Shown here in pieces: positions 58,002-64,000 of a DNA stretch of 64,000 nucleotides (positions are counted from its first letter, which is position 1; each line of letters starts with the position of its first letter). Location: NCBI GenBank assembly GCA_903902915.1, contig CAIUWR010000001.1, positions 42,700 through 106,699 on the forward strand. The letters are read 5' to 3'. Origin of the DNA: an uncultured Hyphomicrobiales bacterium (lineage in GTDB: Bacteria; Pseudomonadota; Alphaproteobacteria; Rhizobiales; Beijerinckiaceae). Position numbers and translations under genes: made by a program. The notes beneath the pieces were generated by a model. It was not told the DNA's origin and searched no databases. It worked only from the letters and a program-made list of their open reading frames with translations.

Positions 58002-58029
58002 TCACCATGCGCCCTTCCCTACAGCTGCC
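57962..58029. repeat. 13-bp inverted repeat at the end of the small coiled-coil gene
   Basis: GGCAGCTGTAGGG (57962-57974) and CCCTACAGCTGCC (58017-58029) are exact reverse complements 42 bases apart. The right arm is inside the last codons of the gene at 58002-58184. The spacer holds the GGGCGCTGCTATAGCG repeat, so this may be a recombination site or a large terminator. Confidence 0.5.
57972..57987 (+). repeat. Direct repeat copy 2
   Basis: GGGCGCTGCTATAGCG, matching 55407-55422 at 15 of 16 positions. It has an internal CGCT/AGCG pair. See copy 1. Confidence 0.5.
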
Positions 58030-58184
58030 TGTCGCTGCTGCGCCTTCAGCAACTGCTCACGTTTGCGCATCACGTCAGCATCTGCTCGTTGCCGCTTCAG
58101 CGACTGTTGCTGCGTCTTCAATCTCGCCGTCGTCAGCTGCGCTGGTGACAAGGGCTTCCTACTTGTGATCTCAACAACTAGCAT
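58002..58184 (-). CDS. Small basic coiled-coil protein
   Basis: ATG 58184 behind GGAGGAG gives 60 residues; a longer frame to 58214 is not needed. It is rich in Gln, Arg and Lys (RLKTQQQSLKRQRADADVMRK and EQLLKAQQRQAAVG, read as separate segments), a likely single helix or coiled-coil. It lies 36 bases downstream of the polymerase-like gene on the same strand, so the two may be cotranscribed and might work together. No known family is recognised. Confidence 0.55.
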   Translation of the reverse strand: MLVVEITSRKPLSPAQLTTARLKTQQQSLKRQRADADVMRKREQLLKAQQRQAAVGKGAW

Positions 58185-58220
58185 CAATAAATTCTCCTCC
58201 AAAACTGCTCTCACTCGTAT

Positions 58221-59828
58221 TTAATCGACAGCATCTCCGCGCTCGTCGTCAGCAATGTTTCTAGCTTTAAAGGTGGCGGCTGCTTTTCTTTCTTCCTCTT
58301 TGATCCTCGTTTTATGCTTAGCTTCATCTTCGGCATGAAGCCTCATGCTTCTCGAAAAACGTTGGATTTTCGAGCCTTTTAGATCCCAGTATGGATTGCT
58401 GGTTTGATCACGCATCGCCCATACGATACGATCTTTGGAATTTTCACCGAGCCGCTGTCTAAAAAACACTGCGTCATGGACATTTGCAAGAGGCTCATAT
58501 TGGTTAGCTATAGCAGTCGATCTAACTATGTCCATGACCTGCGTCTCGGCATGTTGATATAGGTAGGCTAATACCTTCGCTTTTGCCGGTTTTCCGCCAA
58601 GTGTTTGTACAGCAGGGTTTTTCAATAATCCCGGAGCGTGTATTGCTACCTTGCTGAAGATGAAATCATCAAGCGCATTCTGCTCGGCGATGAACTTCTT
58701 TACAATATGCGCTGCAAGAAAACGCTTTCGTTCCTCGCTGTTTTTGATGATGTCCACGATGGCAGGATTGTTCCACTTACCTGAGTTATCCTTCCATCCT
58801 GTTGAACCTGCACGTGCGCCAAAACAGATCGCTGTAAACGCCTGTTTCAAAAGATCGTCTTGCAGGTCAACTGCTACGTTTGAATCCTTTGTGAAGACTG
58901 AACTTCGTAAGTTCAACATGAGTTCTGCTTTGTTATTAATATACCAGAGTGTGTATTTAAAATAATCAGCGGCGGTTTGTGTGCTTTGAACCTCTTTAAG
59001 GAAATCTTTTGCAAAACCCATCTTCCACGTAACTACGCTTGAGCGGATGTCATATTCCCAGCAGTCGCCAAGCACTGCACTCCTCAGTGTGCGGTTGATG
59101 TTTTGTATGCTGACGCCTTCATAATAGGTCCTGCCAAAGTCACTGGGCTTTTTCCGCTGCAGGTACTTTCCTTCCAGTGCTTGCGCCACTGCCAGGATAT
59201 ATCGTGCCTGTGTGAGGGCATGCTCTTGTTTTGAGGATGGCATGCGATCAGCTTCATGTTGAAGCCAATAAATGTAGTTGCCGAGCGATTTGACGTCGAC
59301 TTCAAGCACATCATAGATCCGATGCAGTTCTTCCCTGCTAATGCCTTGTGCAAGCTCAGGGCATACCCGGTTCAGAAGGTCATGCTCGTCGATAATCAGC
59401 TTTTCCAAGTCCTCCAATATTGCGGCGGCTTGGACATCGGGATCTGCACTGGCGACTGGCGATGCCGCCTGCTCTGTAGCGGACACAAGAGGCGTGAGCT
59501 TAACTTCAGAAAGGCGGCCAGTCAGATTGTTGCCTTTTGTGACCGTCCTAATCAGCTCCAGTTGGTTGTCTTTCAGCCATTTGTGGACACGTGTCTTGTT
59601 TGGTCCGATCTGCCCGCCACGGTTCATCATGTCATGAAGTGAGACCGAGTAGATGTCCAGCTTATGCTGCTCGGGATTCCGCCCATTCAGCAATGCAGTG
59701 TTGATTTGCTGCTCAAGCAAGGCAATGTATTTGGCGAGGGCTTTGGCGGCAGCAGTTGGCGGCTTAGGAAAGGCCGCCGTCAGTGCCGCCAATACCTTCG
59801 GGTCAGGTGTGATCTTGATCATTGGCAT
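58221..59828 (-). CDS. Protein with family-A-polymerase-like motifs, function unknown
   Basis: A 535-residue protein with no recognised annotation. Three elements recall single-subunit polymerases: motif A-like CWEYDIRSS (Asp260), motif B-like LLKQAFTAICFGARAG (Lys328, Phe336, Gly337), and motif C-like LANVHDAVFF (His451, Asp452). The 124-residue gap from Lys328 to Asp452 equals that between Lys758 and Asp882 of E. coli DNA polymerase I, as recalled. Motif A lacks the Glu that acts as steric gate in DNA polymerases (Val265 at the +5 place). The N-terminal 250 residues have an HTH-like stretch (GQIGPNKTRVHKWLKDNQL) and no exonuclease. It could be a plasmid-style replication protein or a novel polymerase. 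It has a repeat-rich promoter region and a small coiled-coil gene downstream. Confidence 0.5.
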   Translation of the reverse strand: MPMIKITPDPKVLAALTAAFPKPPTAAAKALAKYIALLEQQINTALLNGRNPEQHKLDIYSVSLHDMMNRGGQIGPNKTRVHKWLKDNQLELIRTVTKGNNLTGRLSEVKLTPLVSATEQAASPVASADPDVQAAAILEDLEKLIIDEHDLLNRVCPELAQGISREELHRIYDVLEVDVKSLGNYIYWLQHEADRMPSSKQEHALTQARYILAVAQALEGKYLQRKKPSDFGRTYYEGVSIQNINRTLRSAVLGDCWEYDIRSSVVTWKMGFAKDFLKEVQSTQTAADYFKYTLWYINNKAELMLNLRSSVFTKDSNVAVDLQDDLLKQAFTAICFGARAGSTGWKDNSGKWNNPAIVDIIKNSEERKRFLAAHIVKKFIAEQNALDDFIFSKVAIHAPGLLKNPAVQTLGGKPAKAKVLAYLYQHAETQVMDIVRSTAIANQYEPLANVHDAVFFRQRLGENSKDRIVWAMRDQTSNPYWDLKGSKIQRFSRSMRLHAEDEAKHKTRIKEEERKAAATFKARNIADDERGDAVD

Positions 59829-60157
59829 TGCCGCACTCTTTTGGTCTCATAATTATATAGCTGAATTTTTTAGATGTGTGACTTTTTTCTAGGTGTGTGA
59901 CTTTCTAAAAAGTCACACACTTATAGTAAGAGATCTCCAAGTCGTCAGATGATGGAGCCCATTCCGGGAATGAGGTGGCGGAGCCGGTACCAGTCCTGCT
60001 GCTCTTCGCGAGCGAGAGGTCTCAAGCAGGAGCGCAGTGATAGCTCGCCTTTCTCGCTGCGAGAGCCGGGTGCATCTGCGCATCGCGCACGCCCCTTGTT
60101 TGAAGTTGGAAATTAGAAGAACATTCCGCAAAACAGCTAATGCCGAATGAGGCGTAG
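59829..60157. promoter_or_regulatory. Control region of the polymerase-like gene with three TGTGTGACTTT motifs
   Basis: The 11-bp motif TGTGTGACTTT occurs at 59875-59885 and 59894-59904, and inverted at 59909-59919; the last two pair as a 12-bp hairpin (59893-59904 with 59909-59920). A TATAAT on the - strand (59852-59857) precedes the gene, and the first motif falls where its -35 box would be, so the repeats may be operators or replication iterons. The rest (59921-60157) shows no clear gene; a 72-residue frame at 59913-60131 has no support. Confidence 0.5.
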
Positions 60158-60979
60158 ATGCTCAGACCCTTGCCCGTCCCGATCTTAAAATTACACCCGC
60201 ATGAGATTCAGCTCGCTAATGATGCCGCTATCCTTCAATGGAATGGCTATGATTATGTAAGCGGCGATCCCGTCCAAACAGACCATTATTTCCTTAGTAC
60301 ATTCTCTTCCGAGCTGAAGAAAACAAGGTCGCCGCCAATTGCACACGCAACGTTTTCCTATCCAGACGTACGCGAATTTATTGATGTTTGCGGCATAAGA
60401 GTTACGCTTGTTAGGAAAAGTGAATTAGATTTCCCTAATATGGAAGCTTACCTATCGGCAAATTATTCATCATGTTACACAAAGGCAAGAAATGCGGTCC
60501 CGGCAGGGGACTCCCTAACTGATGTAACCGATTTTTTGATCGACGCTAGTAGAGCAGTCGTAAAGCAAAACCTGCTCCTGCCCGGGAGGATTGGGCATCG
60601 AGTGGCGTTAACTTCAAGGCTGTTGTTTTTTGCAGCACCAGAGTGTTTGATTTTCAACTACTCAAGGCCGCTGGCCATGCGTAAGCTCAAATACGGCACT
60701 CAACCACGGGTTGCATATCCGAAATTTGCTAAGGCCATGCTGGATGGTCTCCGTACAAATTGGGGCGAGTTAAGCAAGTACAATATACCATTTGACCATA
60801 ACGGGCAGCGGTTTGCCGATATATTCGACCTTTATGATACGCATTGGTGGGCAAGGCGTGTGCTGGATATAGCTTTGCTGATAAAGCACAACGTCTTCAC
60901 GCCAACGGTTGATTTGCCACTCCTAAGACGTCAGTGCCAGTATGACAATCAACCGGGCGCGACCTGTAATCCTCCTTGA
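60158..60979 (+). CDS. Unknown 273-residue protein
   Basis: ATG 60158 follows GAGG. The protein is not recognised. Visible features: LTSRLLFFAAPECLIFNYS (about 153-171), then a basic stretch, and WWARRVLDIALLIKHNVF (about 234-251) near the C-terminus. There is no signal peptide or membrane helix, so it is probably cytoplasmic. Base composition is intermediate between backbone and the AT-rich gene next to it. It might be cargo of the element, for instance part of a defence or modification function, but no motif supports a choice. Confidence 0.55.
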   Translation: MLRPLPVPILKLHPHEIQLANDAAILQWNGYDYVSGDPVQTDHYFLSTFSSELKKTRSPPIAHATFSYPDVREFIDVCGIRVTLVRKSELDFPNMEAYLSANYSSCYTKARNAVPAGDSLTDVTDFLIDASRAVVKQNLLLPGRIGHRVALTSRLLFFAAPECLIFNYSRPLAMRKLKYGTQPRVAYPKFAKAMLDGLRTNWGELSKYNIPFDHNGQRFADIFDLYDTHWWARRVLDIALLIKHNVFTPTVDLPLLRRQCQYDNQPGATCNPP

Positions 60980-61106
60980 TAGCGGCGGCACCACAAGACT
61001 TTGGCAATTTTTATGGAATGGGCCTCAACACCGCGAGACGTTGCCTATAGCCTTCTGCAAGGAGGGGCATTGAAGAAGAATCAAACTAACGCCACAGCCT
61101 AGCGCG

Positions 61107-61155
61107 GCACATGTCCAGCGCAGCTGTCTCTCCAACACTCATGCCAATGAGACAG
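61107..61155 (-). pseudogene. Short recombinase-like fragment
   Basis: On the - strand the frame reads CLIGMSVGETAALDM, matching LAGMRVGEIAALDV of the integrase at 63167, with the catalytic Arg replaced by Ser. About 27 of 30 bases agree between 61113-61142 and the corresponding part of that integrase (63590-63619). Only this piece is present; the flanking sequence is unrelated. It and the integrase bracket the AT-rich gene as imperfect direct repeats. Confidence 0.5.
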
Positions 61156-61197
61156 TCGTACCGCTTCACGCCACTCTAACAGCTAACGTTTCAAATT

Positions 61198-63111
61198 TTA
61201 TAAATTCAAATTAAAATCTTGTGTGATTGACCAGGAAACAATATTTCCACTTTGTTTGAAATATCGTTTTGAAGTGTCGAGTGATAAGTCCGATTGAAAA
61301 TCAGGATCTGGCAGCATGGAGAGATAAAAAATAGTGTTTTTGAATTTATTGGCAGTTGGTTCCGATGCGATATGAGTGGAGTAAATCTCTTGATCATGGT
61401 CGGTGCAAAAAATCTGCGCACTGAATGTATTAATTCCATGATGAACGTGTAATGTGTATCGTCCGCAAAATGACGAATCTGGACATCCAACCTCTTTTGG
61501 GTGATACTCCTCCATGTGTATAGCAACTGAACCATTAATTTTCGCAAGGATATTTGCCTCTAGATTTGCTTGTTTTAGATGTTCTAAAATTACAGAATCT
61601 TCAAGTGATGCATAGAATGAAAGGGCTTTCTCAAAGCCCCGAATACTAAGGCGATTTGATACGTTTATTGTTTTTAATTTGAATTCGCCAAATACTTCTC
61701 TATTTTTGTCGTATTCCGGTAATTCGGGTTTTGTTTTCCTAATTTGAGTTGGCAGAGTAATTATGTGTTCAGTAGACTCTCGTTTTCCTTCCTTCCATTC
61801 ATCGAATTTCCTCTCAAAGTTTTTGAAACTTATGGTCTCTAGGGACGGTGTTTTTCTTCCGGCCTTATGCCTGCTGTTCATTTTAAATTTATATCTGCTA
61901 TCCATTGGGAACTTCTCATCATATGTTCCAATTAAAGTCTGATCTAAACGTGCGTAGTTAATCTTGTTGAAGAACCAGAAACACAACTCCTTGTTGTCGC
62001 GAAAATTGTACATGCTCCCATTTTCGATTGCAGACCATAAAAATTCATACCCTTCCTTTTCTGCATAGCCTTCAAGTTCTGGGATGGATTTATCGCTAAA
62101 ACTTTTCCCTCGGTAAAAACCTCTTCTTACAGCCTGTAGTTCGTGGTTTTTAAGAAAATTTGTCACCTTCTCGCTATGTGAGTTCCAGACAAAAACTGAG
62201 CAAACGAATTCGACAAAATACTCTCTTTGCTCTTTATCGGCGGCATCGCTTTCATTATTTTTGAGCCAATTGCCGATAAAAATTTTTAGGTAATTTATGT
62301 AATTCTCGTCTCGGTTGTATCCGGGTGTCCCATATTTTGGGAAGCCAAAATCTTCGTCTTTTAATTCGATTTGATAAGGAAGATGTTTCTCACTATTGTC
62401 GGTCACGCTTTGGCGCAATGCTTGATCTTTAACGTCCATTTTTGCTATGAAATTCCAATAGGCTTCTAAGCGATGAATTGCAGCAAAATCAGGGCCGTGT
62501 TGCTGGCCATCTAAACCGCGCCTTGTTGTTGGGCATTTCATAGCGTACCCATACATCCAATATTTGTTATTGACAATGCCATCGTAAACGCCATTGAGTA
62601 TGTTCTCTATTAATTCGTCTGGTACGTTTGGATTTTTAAACAAAGCATAATAATGTTCGCTATCGCCGTTCTTAACAATCCAATGCCACGCTTTCTTCAA
62701 CCAAGTAGCCATCCCCCCTAAAGCTGTTAGCGCCTGCGGATTTTGGACCGCGCTTAGTATTATTTTTGGTAAATTTTTGTCAGCGTTGGACATAGGATCG
62801 TTTTTATCTTCATAAATTTTAAGATATTTTTCCAAAATATCATCGATTGCGTAATCAGCAATTCTAACTAACGCGATGTCAATATTTGGATCATTTCTGT
62901 TAGCTAAGGTTGATTCTATCTCCTTACTGCAGCTCCAATATCTTCCGGTCCAATCAAAATACGGGACACGTTTTCGGTCGTCGCCTGTTAATTGGTAACG
63001 TGTTATTAGGTCTACGTATTTGATTATTTCATGCGCAGGAGCTGTTTCAAAAAATATAAGCTCAAGATCTTTCGCCAAGAAGAGCGGGGTCTTTTTTGAC
63101 CTGATGTCCAT
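61198..63111 (-). CDS. AT-rich unknown 637-residue cargo protein
   Basis: A large protein on the - strand with GGGAG before the ATG. Its GC content is by eye far below that of the backbone, a strong sign of recent transfer. It is mostly charged and helical (residues about 60-330; NPNVPDELIENILNG resembles a helical repeat unit), with a central Lys-rich region (about 395-440) and a strand-rich C-terminal domain containing His and Cys (CPDSSFCGRYTLHVHHG, FCTDHDQEIYSTHIA). No catalytic motif or membrane segment is recognised. It lies between two recombinase sequences, typical of accessory or defence cargo. Confidence 0.6.
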   Translation of the reverse strand: MDIRSKKTPLFLAKDLELIFFETAPAHEIIKYVDLITRYQLTGDDRKRVPYFDWTGRYWSCSKEIESTLANRNDPNIDIALVRIADYAIDDILEKYLKIYEDKNDPMSNADKNLPKIILSAVQNPQALTALGGMATWLKKAWHWIVKNGDSEHYYALFKNPNVPDELIENILNGVYDGIVNNKYWMYGYAMKCPTTRRGLDGQQHGPDFAAIHRLEAYWNFIAKMDVKDQALRQSVTDNSEKHLPYQIELKDEDFGFPKYGTPGYNRDENYINYLKIFIGNWLKNNESDAADKEQREYFVEFVCSVFVWNSHSEKVTNFLKNHELQAVRRGFYRGKSFSDKSIPELEGYAEKEGYEFLWSAIENGSMYNFRDNKELCFWFFNKINYARLDQTLIGTYDEKFPMDSRYKFKMNSRHKAGRKTPSLETISFKNFERKFDEWKEGKRESTEHIITLPTQIRKTKPELPEYDKNREVFGEFKLKTINVSNRLSIRGFEKALSFYASLEDSVILEHLKQANLEANILAKINGSVAIHMEEYHPKEVGCPDSSFCGRYTLHVHHGINTFSAQIFCTDHDQEIYSTHIASEPTANKFKNTIFYLSMLPDPDFQSDLSLDTSKRYFKQSGNIVSWSITQDFNLNL

Positions 63112-63166
63112 GCCTACGCTCCCATCTTGGATGCTATGACGACGCCTGTTTCATGTCCCGCCCCCG

Positions 63167-63736
63167 TCAAGCCAGCTCCACAGCTGCTCGCAGCACATGG
63201 TCGTTCAGCTCGATATACCGTTGCGTTGTGGCGATGTTACGGTGTCCAGCTAAAGCTGCCAAGACTCTAACGTTGACACCTTTGTGCGCGAGCTGTGTAA
63301 TAAACGTTCGGCGCCCGCTATGGCTTGTTACTTTATCCAAGCCAGCCGCATCGTAAAGCTGGAGGAACCGCTGGCACAGGCCGTTTGCTGAGAACCGCCG
63401 GCCGGTCTTGCTGGCGATTAGGGGGCGCTTTGTGTCAAGCCGCATGTTAAGGCTGTTTACGTAACGGTCCAACTCATCCCGCAGCTGGCTGTTGACCAAG
63501 ACAGTCCTCGCTTGGTCGCCTTTGGTCTGGTCTGCTCGTAGCTGGATCTCGGCTCGGATCTCGCCGTCAGCCCCCACCACGTCTCCCACGTCCAGCGCAG
63601 CTATCTCCCCAACACGCATTCCCGCCAGCCAGCTCAGCTGCAACATGCATCGGTTTCGGGCTCCATAGCTGGTGCGCTGCAAGTGTTGCAGCATTCGTTG
63701 CTTTTCTCGGTCGTTCAAAACTGGGGCCTGTTTCAC
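63167..63736 (-). CDS. Short tyrosine recombinase
   Basis: A 189-residue protein consisting of a catalytic domain only. The full set of active residues is present: Arg41 (GMRVGEIAALD), Lys72 (DQTKGDQARTV), His139 and Arg142 (SHSGRRTFIT), His165 (AGHRNIATTQ) and Tyr174 (QRYIELND). The N-terminal core-binding domain of most integrases is missing, either a natural short type or a truncated gene. It may act on nearby sites, two of which are possible remnants at 61107-61155 and 63937-64000. The stop is followed after 55 bases by the AT-rich cargo gene. Confidence 0.8.
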   Translation of the reverse strand: MKQAPVLNDREKQRMLQHLQRTSYGARNRCMLQLSWLAGMRVGEIAALDVGDVVGADGEIRAEIQLRADQTKGDQARTVLVNSQLRDELDRYVNSLNMRLDTKRPLIASKTGRRFSANGLCQRFLQLYDAAGLDKVTSHSGRRTFITQLAHKGVNVRVLAALAGHRNIATTQRYIELNDHVLRAAVELA

Positions 63737-63816
63737 GGCAGCTGCTCCTGGCTCATCGTTTAACTGCCTGCAATATGCGCCCTGAGCCAGCAGCTGGACG
63801 ACCTGAATTTTCCGGT

Positions 63817-63905
63817 ATTTTCCGTAATGATTTCAAAAGACTAGTGATCTGGCTCATCTTTGTTGGATTTTGTGAGGTTGCGTTAGGGGTTTTCTGTAAT
63901 GATTT
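63817..63905 (+). repeat. Repeated TTTTCNGTAATGATTT segment
   Basis: ATTTTCCGTAATGATTT (63817-63833) and GTTTTCTGTAATGATTT (63889-63905) differ at two positions; a related TTTTCCGG piece lies at 63809-63816. They sit beside the short recombinase and are candidates for its binding sites. Confidence 0.4.
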
Positions 63906-63936
63906 TTGTAAAGATAAAGGGTGTTTTAAGGAAACG

Positions 63937-64000
63937 GCGTACCACTCAAGCATCGCAACCACGCAACGCTACATTGACGTGAACGATGACAGTTGGGGGC
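63937..64000 (+). pseudogene. C-terminal fragment of another tyrosine recombinase, cut by the window edge
   Basis: On the + strand the frame encodes HSSIATTQRYIDVNDD, the catalytic-Tyr end of a tyrosine recombinase. It is homologous to HRNIATTQRYIELND of the recombinase at 63167 but on the opposite strand. The sequence before about 63937 does not continue the protein, so the N-terminal part is missing. The right end continues outside the window. Confidence 0.5.

Noticed and set aside
59913..60131. A 72-codon frame upstream of the 273-residue gene
   Set aside because: It overlaps the hairpin region, has no ribosome binding site and no similarity.
55071..64000. Duplicate of the tRNA-Val 3' end marking the right end of the element
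   Set aside because: Searched for by eye with the segment GTTCGATCCCTGTCGCG; no second copy was found in the window.

Overview
The window is about 55 kb of GC-rich alphaproteobacterial chromosome followed by about 9 kb of a foreign, more AT-rich integrated region. SciP, RcdA and CpdR (CtrA-network regulators), an RpoH heat-shock sigma factor, Omp25-like barrels, the alphaproteobacterial form of SerC, a PmtA-like methyltransferase and MmgR-like small RNAs all point to the order Hyphomicrobiales (Rhizobiales). The family cannot be fixed from sequence reading alone; something Beijerinckiaceae- or Methylobacteriaceae-like is a guess.

Layout. 1-1400: the 3' end of an exported or pilus-like protein gene and a broken paralogue of it. 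1471-5056: rpoH, rluD and a flavoprotein. 5150-12892: a catabolic cluster with an IclR regulator, two flavin aromatic hydroxylases, a GYD protein, a CoA-transferase, a class II aldolase and a solute-binding protein. 13014-18938: sciP, mnmA, pmtA-like, purA and two poorly characterised genes. 19045-22774: two DMT transporters, a Bug-type binding protein and an amidohydrolase. 22947-25815: serA and serC, the serine branch, with a candidate serC leader RNA. 25965-27860: two outer-membrane barrels. 28068-31227: a DUF1192 gene, rcdA, rpmE and an ABC exporter. 31248-34669: hydrolase, LLM monooxygenase and binding-protein operon, plus a small HTH protein. 34682-38402: tolQRAB. 38616-42092: a small secreted protein, ruvA, ruvB, ybgC and a DUF2189 protein. 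42146-48349: gltB and gltD. 48673-54982: threonine aldolase, a secreted protein, hsp20 with a ROSE-like thermometer, a lipase-like hydrolase, hisN, two MmgR-like sRNA copies, an N-formylglutamate amidohydrolase and cpdR. 55071-55145: tRNA-Val(GAC).

From the tRNA to the right edge the sequence looks like an integrative element: a tyrosine integrase directly downstream of the tRNA, an IHF-like protein, a DUF6641-like protein, a small coiled-coil protein, a 535-residue protein with motifs resembling family A polymerases, two unknown genes (one strongly AT-rich), a second short tyrosine recombinase and two recombinase fragments. No duplicate of the tRNA 3' end was found in the window, so the far end of the element probably lies outside.

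The strongest candidates for something undescribed are the polymerase-like gene with its repeat-containing promoter (58221-59920) and the AT-rich cargo gene bracketed by recombinase sequences (61107-63736). In the backbone, the most informative observations are the tandem sRNA pair, the ROSE-like thermometer and three separate CtrA-network regulators within 42 kb.
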